Under the pieces are notes generated by a model. That model had not been told where the DNA came from and ran no database searches. It saw only the letters and a program-made list of their open reading frames with translations. This document shows positions 11,353 to 23,754 of a stretch of DNA of 64,000 nt, piece by piece. The DNA lies in contig CM046833.1 of the NCBI GenBank assembly GCA_025618425.1, forward strand, positions 35,360,967-35,424,966, in the 5' to 3' direction. Position numbers and translations under genes: made by a program. The stretch is from Heliocidaris tuberculata (Eukaryota; Echinodermata; Echinoidea; Camarodonta; Echinometridae). Every line of letters starts with the position of its first letter. Position 1 is the first letter of the stretch.

Positions 11353-13389
11353 AATGTCTCCAATTCAGGTATTTAGGTATTTCTTATTTTAGTGGTGAAT
11401 TTGTAAGTGGAAAGTGTCGGATAATATAAGCACTGAGGCAAGGTGGAAAGCTCAGAGGTGTTGGTTATATAGAAGCGGCACACAGATGGCGCTCAACTGC
11501 TTAGCTCAAAACGACCATCATGTTGACAAGTGAGGTGCATTATTATGAAGAAATGAATAACACCTTAAAGAGCAGGAATGCGCAAAAGTCTTTTTGCGTC
11601 ATAAAATCATGAAAAATATCTTTTTTGTGCGATATAAACATACAAAAAGATCGTGTGGAATGACCTGAACATATATTTTCCATAATATTGATGACTGAAC
11701 ACCACTCCCGAAACGTAAGGCTCCTCTCCTCAATAAAATTGCTTCCAAACATCCAAAATCTCTCAGAAAGTGTTTTCATTTCTACCGTAGATGGCAGCCT
11801 TGCTTCAGAAGTCAAACCAAAAGAATACAGTCAATCATATAAACAGTTGTTTCATTAGGTTTTAAAGTTGAATCTTACATATGGAAGAAAAAAATCGAAA
11901 GAACTTGGATCTATCCGATGCCAGTAAACATTTAATTACAAATGTATATTTATACATTACAATGTACAAGGCCCCATAATATCATAAAACATATGGCAGC
12001 CGTAGACTAATATGCCCCGATTAACTTCCGAACACACTGCCTCCTTTCATGGAAAACAGGCCTACACTTATTTTTTTTTTTTAATCTTACAAATTGTGAC
12101 ATTTTGAGACTATGCTTAAACATCAATCTGGCGCCAATATTTTTATGACCTTGTTTTATTGGCTTTCTCGACATTCATTCGAATGCTATGAAGCTTGGGG
12201 AGAAGGGCAATCACGGGCATAAGGGAGCACATACCTTAGAGAGGAGGAGGTGTCATAAAGAGTGGACTCTACCCCCAATAACTTCTGCCATCAGAAGTGG
12301 TCTTTCTCCGGCGAAATTTGTATTAATCGCCTTCTTCAAGTGGTTGGCACTCGAGCCAGGCCGCAATCGAACGTCTCCCTCACCTCTCCTATGGTTAGAA
12401 ATTAATTGATATGACTTACATCATAATCTCGTCTTTTCGCTTCTCGACAAGAAGAAGAAGAAGAAGAAGAAAAAAAAAAATCCTCTCTCAAATCAAAGTT
12501 GCACGCGTTTCTTTTTGGTAAAAAGGATGAATTTCAATGACTTTTACTCGACAGACGATTCATTTTGAGAGCTGAGTGTGTGGGAGAAACTGACGTTATA
12601 AAGTTCATGTTTAACTTAACATGCTGTTACATAGATATCTATCAAAGAAAATTAGGTTTTGTGTATCGAGACGGCCAAGGGTTTAATTTCCTTTACAAGT
12701 CGAGAGGGGGAGGTGTATCCTATTTCTAGTGCTTTTTCCCCCTTTCTGTTTGTGAAAAGTGTATAATTAATTTTCATCGAAAGAAATAATGCTTCTTTAC
12801 ATTTTGTTTTCGTGAAACTTCACCAATTATAAGAGAGACGAACTTTTTACCTACACAGACGATCACAGGCATATTATTATTTCAGTTTACGCATATTTTG
12901 ACGACAGAAACGAACCAGTAATTGTCTGGAGGAATGACAACATTTCTTCAGCTTATTGAGTTTGCATAAGAAAAATAGAGAAAGAGTATCACAATTGATT
13001 TCTGCCTCGACATTTTCTTGCTTGAATCAGAAAATGAAATTTCAGCTCACTTTATTTCAAATGCCTTTATTTTGTAATGTATGTATTCATTCACCAGTAC
13101 TGGATCCTAATCTGTATAGATGAGTAAGTCTCGAATGGTTTATTGGTTTACATTAGCTTGGGTCTCCTTTGCTCAACCAAATGTAGTCTATTTTTCAATG
13201 ACTTAGCATGCAAATTACTGGTAATAAGGGCTGAAAATTTACACAGAAAAATTAATATAATGACAAAAATATGCAACTAGCTGATTCAAATTTCCCATGT
13301 TATGTCGTCATACCATACCGCTAATAGGTGGACCTGTTTGATTTTATATTTATCTATTTAATATAAATTTTTGTCTAAATTTTCTGCAG

Positions 13390-13467
13390 CTCCACTGCCA
13401 AATCTAACCTCAGATGATATAGACAAAGCGCTGCAACCCAGTCCGAGGCACCCACCTTCCTCTCAAG
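13390..13467 (+). CDS. erg: ERG-family linker exon immediately after the PNT domain
   Basis: A 78-nt phase 1-1 exon with a clean acceptor (TTTTCTGCAG) and a strong donor (CAAG followed by GTACGT). Joined to the previous exon it reads APLPNLTSDDIDKALQPSPR and then HPPSSQ. The APLPxLTSDDxDKALQxSPR string is diagnostic for ERG/FLI1: vertebrate ERG has TPLPHLTSDDVDKALQNSPR at the same place, directly after the last PNT helix. This segment separates ERG/FLI1 from the other PNT-containing ETS classes. The tail after SPR is diverged and Pro/Ser-rich. It is the first of several symmetrical small exons, so skipping it would keep the frame. Confidence 0.95.
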
Positions 13468-14230
13468 GTACGTAGGTCATGGCACATGCGCAATACATAT
13501 ATATTAACCCTAGGGGTCATCCGTCATGTGCAATAGGTAGTTTGGGGGATAATGATAAGTTTTTCAGAATAACAGGGCAATGAGATGATATGTTTAACCT
13601 CTACATCATTATCATTACTTGTGATAAACAAACATGGCTATTTGTAGTGACATGATTTGTTGAGATCAACAGTCATGCGCATAGGAAATAAGTTCATAAG
13701 GAAAGGCTGTACAGTAAAGAGTTAAGTATATTCGAATGGGTGTTAGTACTTATCTTTCCGCTTTATTCTATTACAAAATATAGTTCAGCTTTACCATCAT
13801 CCCAAATCCCACAACAGAATACTATCATCCCTGCTGCGCTCTTTAAATGATAAGGAAAAGAAATTATTTAATATTACAGAGGGAACTTGGGAAATTTGTG
13901 ATCAGTTAGTCTTTGCATGTAGGCATTTTAGCGATTATAAACCACACAAAGATGAACGTTTTGATTTTGGAGTATTTTACACTGGATTGCTTTTAAGAAT
14001 TCTAATCGATTGGAATTTGAAATGAGTTGGTTATTATTTCGTATTTCATCTCGCAATCCTCCATATGTTTTTCCTCCGTTCTATATTACCACCATCTCCC
14101 CATCATTACCAAACTCCATTTTCGTCCACATTACTTATTAATCTTTTGTTTTCGTCTTCCTCTACTTTCCTCCACGTTCCTATCTGGTTCTCTGTCTTTA
14201 TTTCCCGTCCCTACTATACCCCATCTCCAG
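13468..14230 (+). other. erg: Intron between linker exons 1 and 2
   Basis: A 763-bp AT-rich intron, GTACGT...CCAG, with a long pyrimidine-rich stretch in its last 150 bp. No other feature was seen. Confidence 0.85.
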
Positions 14231-14317
14231 GTTATACTCCAGGGGCGAAAAGCAATCTCGACACCGACAAATACAACGCGGCTGATCACCAAACTACGCT
14301 GGACTCAAATCCGTCAG
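14231..14317 (+). CDS. erg: ERG-family linker exon 2, apparently lineage-specific
   Basis: An 87-nt phase 1-1 exon between a CATCTCCAG acceptor and a GTAGGA donor. It adds 29 residues beginning GYTPGAKSNLDTDKYNAADH and ending LDSNPS. The frame is open and continuous with its neighbours, and base composition is richer in GC than the flanking introns. I recognise no vertebrate ERG or FLI1 segment like it at this position, where the vertebrate protein goes from the DDVDKAL segment to the GGAAF segment. It could be an echinoderm or invertebrate exon, or an alternatively used one. The exon call rests on splice sites, phase, coding-like composition and position. Confidence 0.8.
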
Positions 14318-14996
14318 GTAGGAGCACGCCCTCCATTACTTGCTATGTGCTGAAAAAAAAAAAAAAAGATTAGTTTTGAAAGAGCTGAAGATGAATGTCA
14401 AAATGTATATAAAAATGGCAAAGCACGCCTACTAAAGAGAGAAGAAAAAATAAACTTTAAATAAAAATTATTAACAGGAAAATAGAGGGGAAGAAGAAGG
14501 AGAAGAAGAAGAAGAAGAAGAAGAAGAAGAAGAAGAAGAAGAAGAAGAAGAAGAAGAAGAAGAAGAAGAAGAAGAAGAAGAAGGGAAAAGAGGTATATTA
14601 GAGAGAGAGAGAGAAAGAGCGAGAGAGAGAGAAATGGATTTAAGGAATTCTGGGATTTTTATATAAAATCTTTTAATCAGTTTAGATTGACGGCAAATAT
14701 TTGGTCGCACATTAAACAGTTGGATGATAATAACAATAAATCATTGACTAATCATCAGATTTGTAAGCTATTCTTAGTAGGTTGAAAATAATTCAATTTA
14801 GTAGTTTTATCAATGTTCTCATAGCTGCAGCGTGAGTTTATTTACAGAGTAAAAAATAAACACTATTAACATTCATTCAAAATACAAATTTAAATACAAT
14901 AAAAAGTAGAATGCGTTGAAATTATACCTCTTTAAAACCAATAAACAAAATCGCAATAATATTTTGATTGGATTATATTTTTTTTAATCATCGCAG
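14318..14996 (+). other. erg: Intron between linker exons 2 and 3
   Basis: A 679-bp intron that contains a roughly 90-bp (GAA)n array at 14491-14583 and a GA tract at 14601-14633. The rest is AT-rich with nothing recognised. Confidence 0.85.
14491..14633. repeat. (GAA)n array followed by (GA)n
   Basis: An almost perfect GAA array of about 93 bp, a short spacer, then a GA tract. It sits inside a small intron, about 360 bp before the next acceptor. Confidence 0.95.
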
Positions 14997-15068
14997 GTGG
15001 GTCTGCCTTTCCCTATCCTCCTTCCACAACTTCCACTGTTGACAGTGTGCATCGCATGCCTCGCACAG
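14997..15068 (+). CDS. erg: ERG-family linker exon 3 (GGxAF segment)
   Basis: A 72-nt phase 1-1 exon with acceptor ATCGCAG and donor CACAG-GTAAAT. In frame it reads GGSAFPYPPSTTSTVDSVHR and then MPRT. Vertebrate ERG has GGAAFIFPNTSVYPEATQRI at this point, so GGxAF, the aromatic/proline start, and the Thr/Ser-rich middle are recognisably conserved. It is part of the low-complexity transactivation/linker region between the PNT and ETS domains. It is followed by the largest intron in the window. Confidence 0.92.
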
Positions 15069-15163
15069 GTAAATTAAACAAACTAATATCCTTGATGATT
15101 GATTGTTTGATTGCTTGTTTCTGATTTGGTTTTTCTTTTTAACTGGGACGCTGCGAAGGTAAT

Positions 15164-15345
15164 CCGACACTTTTCTCCGACGGCATTTGCTCCGGCGACA
15201 TTTACTCTGCACTTTATTCAGTCATGTTTGTCAAAGGCATGGGTTAGAGTTGTGATAAGTTTTCATGTTATGTTTAGGATCATTGTTATGATAATGGTTA
15301 GGGTTCGGGCTCGGGTTAGGGTTGTGATCCAAGTTCATGTTAGGG
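15164..15345. repeat. Dispersed repeat: about 15-bp units and GGGTTA motifs
   Basis: Three diverged units follow one another at 15164-15209 (CCGACACTTTTCT, CCGACGGCATTTGCT, CCGGCGACATTTACT). After a gap come GGGTTAG and GGTTAGGGTT motifs to about 15345. The CGACA...CTCCGGCGACA order matches the copy at 6694-6720, whereas the telomere-like motif runs on the opposite strand here. Confidence 0.55.
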
Positions 15346-15582
15346 TTAGTGTTACGGTTACGATGAGGTATATTTTGGGGTTTCGGGTTGATAATTTTTA
15401 TAAGGAAATCGGTGGGTATTAGATCGGATCGGATCAAGCAGTCAAGTGTGTCCCCCAAGTTACTGTATGTGTTACTACTACGACAGCAAGAGCGTGCTTA
15501 TGTCGAAAGAGTACCATCGATCTTGATTTTTATATTATTAGTGCTAGATTCTTTAAGATAATGCCTTATCTACTGATGCTCT

Positions 15583-15664
15583 GGCAGCTTCGAACTTGGA
15601 CCCCCCCCCCTTATTTTTTTCTTCTTCAAAGACTGTTGTTGTAACCACTGAGCCACAGGCGCAA
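15583..15664 (-). repeat. Degenerate tRNA-like sequence, probably a tRNA-derived SINE fragment
   Basis: Read on the minus strand, it has an A-box (TGGCTCAGTGGTTA, from 15655 down to 15642) and, 43 bases further, a B-box-like AAGTTCGAAGCT (15598 to 15587). This is the internal RNA polymerase III promoter layout of a tRNA. The acceptor stem does not pair well and an 11-base G run replaces the variable region, so this is not a working tRNA gene. The best reading is the head of an old tRNA-derived SINE or a tRNA pseudogene. Confidence 0.55.
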
Positions 15665-16953
15665 TTAGATATTAATTCAAAGAAAATGATGTGGGTTTCT
15701 CAAAGATATTTTTTCAACTGCCTCTGAAACATAAGCGGATATCCATAATGAAATGATTTGAAACGGTGATCAACTTTTCGGCGAATCAATTGAAGAAGAA
15801 TAAGAGGAAGGGTAAAAAAACAAAAAACAAACAACAACAACAACTGTAGACTGATAAAATATTGTCCCAAACTTCTTGAACTAACAAAGCACTGCAAAAA
15901 TACTTCTTTTTTTTTTTAAGCCTTAAATTTATTGTGTATTCTTATTTCAAATACGCATTTTAAATAAATACTCTGTTCATGATGATCTTCAAAAAGGAAA
16001 TGAAGGAAAGATATCGTCCAAATAATGCTTGATCTGTTGATCGCATTGTCTATGATGAGGGTTACAACGAGCTTCGTGAGAAACCGTCTTATTACGCCTT
16101 CTCATTCATTCACCGTATTAGAAGGATCATCCTAATGTTGTCTCACTTGGAGAGCCTTCCGTCTTTCCAAAATGAAATTAAGGTTACCCCGGCTCGGCGG
16201 CAATTAACCAAAATTATCCCTTCACTCTCTCTCTAAAAGCATTCTTTACTGAGAGCCTCGGCAGGAAACTGGATAAGAAACGACTCCTTTTGCTTGGGAT
16301 CAGGGTTTGTGTGGATAAGGCATCGGGCAGTCAATACAAAAAGTTTAGCACAGCCACGTGCCTGCTTGTGTATGTTGTGATTATTAAAAAAAAAGTTGAA
16401 CCTATCGGAAATAAATCGCTTCAGTGGCCTTACGGTTTTGTGAAATAGAGAGGAAAAAGGCGAAAGCGAGAACGTGAATAGGATTGGAGAGTTTAGCTTT
16501 GTCAATGGAGGTGGGGATTTGGCCACTATTATGTTATTCCTCCTTTTTTTTTTTTTTTTTCTTTCGTCTCAGAGCCAAACATTGCGAGGGCATTGTATCG
16601 GCCACGCGCCGTCTTAATTGGCCGACGGAGCCCCGTGCGAGTCGCGAGAGCACCCCGCTCGGGGAGAGGGGACTATGCAAATACTAATAAAGGCCAGAAC
16701 TCGGGCAGCGCTCATGCTCTCTGTCTCTACGTAAGGTTTACTGTTAATATCGGGTACTTGATGAGAAAACCTAGCTAAAGCACGTTGCTTCCTTCATTAG
16801 TAGGGCATTGCATACGATATTTTATTCATAGCACTCTGAAGAGAGCGCAACACTTATGTAAATCTTACGACATGAACATACCCTGCCTCCCTTACTATAC
16901 CCTCAACAAACGAGGTTGAGTTGTCAAGGGCATTCTCATCACGAATACTCATT

Positions 16954-16956
<3 letters not shown>

Positions 16957-16984
<28 letters not shown>
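16957..16984. repeat. Poly(T) tract
   Basis: About 28 consecutive T residues, possibly the A-tail of a minus-strand retroposon; no element body was recognised next to it. Confidence 0.9.
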
Positions 16985-16987
<3 letters not shown>

Positions 16988-17775
16988 AAAAGTTTGTATC
17001 TTCAAGAAGACAATTTCTCCCCCCCCCCTTCCCCCTTTAGATTGTGAGCTTATAATCAATCCATATCACTTCATTTTCCATTTAACAGTTAAACAAAGTA
17101 TAGAACTCTTCATTAATCTGTTATAGTACCGTAAAACATTAATGAATTAAGCATGTTATGCCATGTCAGACAAGCAATGTTTCGAACATTTTAATGCGTT
17201 GATGAGACTAAGATTTTGTATCTGTCAGGTCCAGAACGAAGTAACGAATTTTAGTGGTAATTTTTTTTAAATTAAAGCAGCACATAATACGGGAAAAGAA
17301 AATAGTACGAAGAAAAATGGGAAGTGAAGATTGAGAAGCGAATTAAAAAGGAGAAGGAGGATGAGAAAAAAGATGAGGAGAAAAAAGAAGATGGAGAAAA
17401 TTAAGATGAAGAAAAAGACAAAAATAGCGATAATCAGAAGAAGTGGACGAAGTGGAAGAAAACGAAATAAAATAAGAGAATGGAAAGGAGTTAGAAGCAA
17501 AAGAAAGAGGGGCATAGTTAACAAAAAGTGGAAAACGGAAAAAAAAACATTGAGAAGATGTACAAACAGAAATAACAGACAGAGAGTAATACTAATATGT
17601 GTTTCAGTAAAGCTTCCATTACACCTGTATGATTCATTCAATTGTTCAAAATAACACTAACAAAAAGGAACACAAAATATACTGATGAGAATTTCTATTA
17701 CAAAACATTATTTTAAAAGCTCACAAAACTGTGTTATTCAAGGGCTTTGTTGGAAATGACGTCAGTATACAAACT

Positions 17776-18010
17776 CAGTGGCGGATGCAGTGAGGGTCAC
17801 GGGCGACGTGCCCCCTCCCCCAACTCTCTCTCTCTCTCTCTCTTTAAAAGAGTGTGTTTCCTCGTTTTTGTTTGTTTGTTTGTTTGTTTTTTGTTGTTGT
17901 TTTTTGCCATTTTAAGACCTGAAAAGGTACCTGCCATGTGATCCGCTAAGTTGCTTGTGAGAGATTTTTCGGATCCCCCCCCCCCCCAGAACCCCGGATC
18001 CTTCCATGTA
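17776..18010. mobile_element. Possible short dispersed element bounded by GGATC/GGCGGAT motifs
   Basis: Starts with CAGTGGCGGATGCAGTGAGG and ends with a C run and CCCCGGATCC, about 235 bp apart. Inside are a CT tract (17825-17843) and a GTTT array. GTGGCGGAT...GGGG starts are common in dispersed repeats of many invertebrate genomes (general knowledge); I cannot name the family. The ends are only weakly inverted copies of one another. Confidence 0.3.
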
Positions 18011-18403
18011 CAAGATATCATATTTGAAACAAATGAGAGAAGTATGAAAGGCTGCTCATATTGAGAGACGCTCTTCTGAAGATGGGTTAGGATTCTCTTA
18101 CACGAAAAGAGTTCAAGAAAAGTCTGATGAGAGGGACAATAGCAGAGAAAGCAAGAAGGAGAAGAAGAAGAAGATGCAGAAAAAATCTATTATTAAGAGC
18201 CGAACGGGAGGTAGGGTTACACATACGCCATGCCGCCGGAAATACGAGTGATTTGGCGGTAGCAAAGGGGGCAAAGAGGGCGGTAAGAGAGAAGGAGAGC
18301 GAGAGATATAGAGAGAAAGAGAACGGGAAGGATAAAGTGGGAGAGATAGCTAGCTCGATTTAGAGATATATAGATAGAGAACGATAGATATATTTTTTTA
18401 TGC

Positions 18404-18455
18404 AAAGAGAGAGGGCAGGAGAGAGAGAGACCGACAAAATAGAGATAGAGAGGAG

Positions 18456-18506
<51 letters not shown>
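18404..18506. repeat. (GA)n tract
   Basis: GA-rich region whose core (18461-18504) is a perfect GA dinucleotide array. Weaker purine-rich sequence extends left to about 18270. Confidence 0.9.
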
Positions 18507-18509
<3 letters not shown>

Positions 18510-21500
18510 TAGTGAGATATGGAGAGAGAATGGATTATTAACTTTTTGCCTAACTCCCTCCTTCATTTCTCACTCGTCGAGGTGTTATTGTTGGTGGAAA
18601 GGGAGCAGAAAATGGAGCGAAAATTTTCACCGATACCCCACAACGGTATCGAATTTGCCCTGTCGTCTGCACTTGGCTGTTGCTTCACGTAACTCCTGGT
18701 CAAATGGTAAATCAACGATGACCAAATGAACAGGATAGCTTGGTCACCATACAACAGTCATATCAAATTATAACGCTCAAAAAGTGTATCCCAATGTATT
18801 CGGCTTTCCACGATGGGTATGCAAATTAGTAATAAAAATAGTGAGTGGTCACTCATCGAATCGTCTCCATTGCAACCTCTAAAACAGACCCCCAAAATGA
18901 AGTAAAAGAAATGAAAATTGATAAGTTCTAAGTTTTCTTCAATGGGCTAAACAAATTTTTAAGATTCCGAAACTTAATTTTCAAAAAAAATATTGTATCT
19001 CGAGATACAAATATTATACCAATATTCGTCATAGTCATCATCTCAATTTTGTTGCGATAATCTTTGTTTGTTTGTCTGTTTGATACAATTTCTACAGGTT
19101 TTCAGGTTTTAAAATGTTTCATAAGAAACATTTTGATAACCATCCCTGACATGCCTGACGTGCCCATTATTTTTATGGCTTAAATATTCAGCTATAGTAA
19201 GCGCCTTTAGAACCAGACAAACAGGAACAAATTGTGTGATGTTCTCTAAATGCAAATTCAATTAATTTCCCATCGAAATATCGTCGACTCTCTCAATTAT
19301 ATATAGTTTAGGTCATCTTTAAAATGCTCCAACAAACTCATTCAAAATGTGATCCTCTGTTTAAAAACCAGTTTATTTTGTGAAATATATACGTAGTACA
19401 CGTAGTAAACCTCAACATGGAGCAAAACTTTGAGTCAACCTCGCGTCCTACTTTTTTTCTTATTAATGTATTCTACATCGACATGAACTTTGTTAACTTA
19501 TTCGATTAATCAACTTGTAAATAAGACAATTATGTCAGGATAGGTCTCTTTCCAGCATCAATCATGTATCTTTGTTTTTACACAATCAGACAACAGAGTA
19601 AGATACAAAACACATCAACAGGTTTTTATAGAAGATCGACTGTTGGGGATGTCGTTCGGAGGGCTCACTCGGGGCGGGCTTAGGGGAGGAGATCGTAGGA
19701 AGGAAGCCCCCCTTTAAGAATTGATTGCGGAAAATTTGAGCACTTTCCAACATCCTTCCTTTTACCGGCTCGATATAACGACTGAGGGCGTTTTAGGCAA
19801 CGGGGGTAAGGGGGGAAGGGGATGTGGTGGGGTGGATGTGGCGGGGTGGGATGGGATGAAGGGAAGCGCGCGCCTTTGTAAGCCTGTCGGCATTAACAAG
19901 GGGAAAGCTAGCCTGTCAAAGAATTCCATGATTGAAAACAAGACAAGAATCGTCAAAGTGGAGTTCGCGCCCCTAAAAAGCATGGAAAACACATCTTCGA
20001 GAGGAATAATGACTTGATGATAAAGACAAAAAAGCCCCCTTTCGGCAAGGAGTGAACGAAATGATGGTGCATAGAGAGGGGAAAAACTGTCGCGCGTATA
20101 TTTCGATCGAGTTGTGTTTGTACTCCTATTGAGTTACCGAAGAGACGTAGTTTGCGCGCTGCTAGTCAAGTATTTGTCGTGTTGTCCCGGCACGGCTAAT
20201 AGTGGCGCTAATGGAAAACTAGACGGGTCGCACGGCGTTCTAGTCAGACATACTGCCTTGATGTCGAATTTGCAAGTCAAAATTGAGTCCCGTAAGTAGA
20301 CGAGGGTCGGCCCTAAGACCTCAGAACAAATAAAGGGTATTGGATGATGAGCACGGGAGAAAAAAGAAAGAGGAGAGGCGAGGAAGAATAAGAGAAAGAG
20401 ACAAGATGGTGAAGAAGGAGGGGGGAAAAGGACGAGGTTTATTGATTATCGCGCGATGTTGAAGTCCCGGAGCGGAGGGGTCCGCCCGCGTCTCCGCGTT
20501 ACTCATTCCTCAAAAAGTTACGTGCCTTTTAACGTTTGATGAATGCCCAGTGAAAATGGGCCTTCATTATTGACTCGGGCAGACATGACAGTCAATGATC
20601 ATTTCACTGTCTCTTTCAGACAAGGTACAAATAGGGACATTACAAAAGGAGGAATGAAGCAAAGGTATAGTCAACAGGGGGTTTAAAGTCTTGACCCGAC
20701 AAACGAAGGGAAGAAAATCATGCATTCTTGTTTTATAACCATGACAACCATTTACCGGTTCAAAGGTTGCGCTCTTTATTCGGGCATCTACATAATTGTG
20801 AGAAAGCGATTAAGGAGTAGGGAGCAAAATTGTGTCATTATGTTTTTCCTATGTTACCCTCTCCTCATCTTGTTTTATTTCCTCTATTTATCTTTATTTC
20901 CACATTTCCACATTTCCACCATTCCTATTTTTTGCTTTCCATAAAGCTACGTCTCAACCTCATCTCCTAATTTGCTTCCATTTCTATCTCCATTTTTCTT
21001 CTACACCTTCGTTCAGAAATAAAGAAGGGTGAACAGCTCAAGAGATTATAAATGTGATATGCGCTTGGGGTTGCAACTTGCATGGGGGAGTGGGGGTAAA
21101 ACAAAAGAGCATTACCGCAATTAACATCCATTGTGAGTGGAGTTTGATGGATGGACGCGCTCCGGAGGGGTGTAAGGATTTTGCTTGGTGGGTACGCTGG
21201 TCCTACAGAAGACCCATCACGATGATGAATGTGCTCATTTCTGCGTGATCTTGCTGGTTTATAAGTCACTTTTAATACGCCTCGAATGAACTTGAGCAAT
21301 GTTTGAACAGTGTTCTCACTCTCCTTTGCTATCGGGTTTTAATTAGTAAGTTTGCCTGCTGAAGTTTGCCAGAGACAAAGTCAGATCAGACGGCAAAATT
21401 AGTGTTTGATATGAACATGATGAGTAAAAAAAAAAAAAAAAAAAAGAGCAGAAAGAGAAGATACATAGTCATGTTCTAACTTGTGAACGCCAGAAGCACT

Positions 21501-23754
21501 GTACAGAACGAACGGCACATAATGTAATACCCAAGTAAACTATGACATAAGATCGCTGAAGAGATTCATCTGATATGGCATAAGATTTTTTTTTTTCGGT
21601 TAGAGAATATTGACGATGAATATTTAGTGTATACATAGTTTTATAAAAGTTTTTTTTTTATCAAGTTGTGTAGACGTCAGTGGACGACAAAAAATGAAAG
21701 AAAATAATCAATATAAAAGTTAATTACGAGAAAAAAAATGATTCGTCAATATTAAGAATATTAAAGAGAGCTTGAAATCAAGTTTAGAAGAATTCTGAAA
21801 CGAGCTTGTGAAATATGCAACTAAAAAAGAAACAAAAACACGCACACAACAACAAAACAACGACGAGACATTATATGTAAAGGGGATGCATGTGATAAAA
21901 TGAAATCGATCCAACAGGTCGCAATTAAGGGATTTCTTCGAGATGAAAATGAGGATGATAATGAATAATTGAACTACATAAGAACTCCTTAAGGTATGTG
22001 ACAGATGGATGCAGAAGTTGAGGGCGTAAGATGAGAATTAATAGATGTCTTGGATGTTGGGAATGTTTTTGCCAGAACAAAGGAACAACCAGTCATGAAT
22101 AGAGAACATCTTTCTAATTTTTAATGTAAAAACTTTTTTTACGCCAAGAGTGCGGAGGGCGTTATGATGGTAGCGCAGCAAGCGATAGGCTCCAAACGAT
22201 GGTTGTCGGTATCGATAACAGGAAAACGGAAGGAAACCATCGTCGTGCATGCATGGCGGCCATCTTGAATAGAGGGCAGCCTCCATCTCGCGTTTCACAA
22301 GCCTTTACTCTCACATGAACATGCCTCCAAGACCCATCACCCGTTCATTTAACATTCATAACCGTTCATTTAGTTGTATGATGTCAAGGTAGTACCAAAT
22401 GCTCACGTATTATATCGCACGTCCGAACAACCCCACCGTCTGTTCACTAATTTCTCCCACGTTGCCCTACTTCTCCGCAAACCAAGTCCCAGATTCCGCC
22501 CCATCCCCATCCCACCTCCTCTTCCAACCTTTGATCGTAACTACCCCCACAATTGTTGGTCAATGGGGCTCATTACCCCGCCGTTTCCCCGTTACGGTGT
22601 ATGACTTAAGCCAACATAGCTCTGAGCTCGCCCTTTGCCCCGATGTCATGGATGTAAGACCGAGGAGGAGGCGCTTGAGAAGTTGTCCCCGGAGTCACCC
22701 GGCCAGGGAAGTGGAGGACTTGTTCGGCATCCCCCGCACTCGCCCGAAGCGCCTAATGTAATACAGCCCCTCATATATATAACCATGTATGTTCATTTTG
22801 TCATCCAGCATATGCTCACAATCTTGGCCAGTCTGGAAGGGGAGCCAAATGGCTGAACAGCTCGACAATGTATGTGTAATGAGAAAGCACGACTCAAGTA
22901 CCATGTTGATTGTGTCTTGGGCAAACAATTCTCATCTTATCACCATATGGGACTGTACCTTAAACCGCCGTACGATTGCATTTCTACAATTTCTACCCCC
23001 CCCCCCCCCCCTTTGAACAGATTTTGATCTTATGACACCACATACTGTACTCATGGTAGTTTTTGCAAGAGTAATGAAATGTGTCATTCGGAATAGCGTT
23101 GAAACATTTTTTTGTTCGTAATTTCTAATAGTATAAAAAGAGAAATAAGAGATATCATATAAACCACCCACCCTCTCATCAAAATAATGATTTTTTTTTT
23201 TATTTTTTTTTAAATAAATAAATAAAAAATAAAATGAACCGTAGTAAAATTTTCAACAAAGTAAAAAGTAGCTACTTTCACTTCATATAATCTAAGTAGT
23301 ACTTACACATTAATCAACAAATTTTTATGAGCTTTCATTAACGTCCTATGTCTATCGGGTTTGAGGATGTTCGGGGGGGGGGGTAAATACAGGGAAACTT
23401 TTGAAGTAATTATGATACCGACCTGTCTACGCTTAAAACATGTTACCGTTTGCATATTTTCATTTAATAACGCATTGTCGAAAAGGCAGAACATGGTAAT
23501 GGGCAATAAGTCAGAATTTAGATCTCGTCTGTAGTTCAAACTCCTCTGTGTGTGTGTGTGTGTATGTGCGAGGGGTGGTGGTTAAAGTGTTGCTAAATGC
23601 ATTATCGATCACTCGATCGATCATGTTAATCAGGCACTGGTTGCGTTTGGTCCAAGTGAGAGCAAGTGTGTTGATAAACGAATATGGAATGAAGAACAAA
23701 ATAGGCAAAATGAGTCCTCAGGGAACACGTGAAAGCCAAAAATAATTAGATGAA

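Larger units (their letters stand above)
7507..13389 (+). other. erg: Intron between the PNT exon and linker exon 1
   Basis: About 5.9 kb with no additional exon that I can support. It contains a poly(G) tract at 9035-9048, a long CT/TTC tract at 9942-10071, a (TA)n-poly(T) composite at 11307-11352 and a GAA array near 12451-12480. The part at 8780-9010 is repeat-poor, more GC-rich than its surroundings and carries clustered CACCTG E-boxes. Confidence 0.85.

Noticed and set aside
15583..15664. Functional tRNA gene on the minus strand
   Set aside because: A and B boxes are present, but the acceptor stem does not pair and a G run replaces normal arms, so only a degenerate tRNA-like repeat is supported.
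20114..20299. Open frame ending near a strong GTAAGT donor (20293), possible alternative first exon
   Set aside because: The donor phase and ATG context are not convincing and the peptide is unfamiliar; kept only as part of a CpG-rich block.
22399..22761. 120-codon open frame, Pro/Arg-rich
   Set aside because: No similarity recognised and overlapping open frames in other phases; explained by local GC content.
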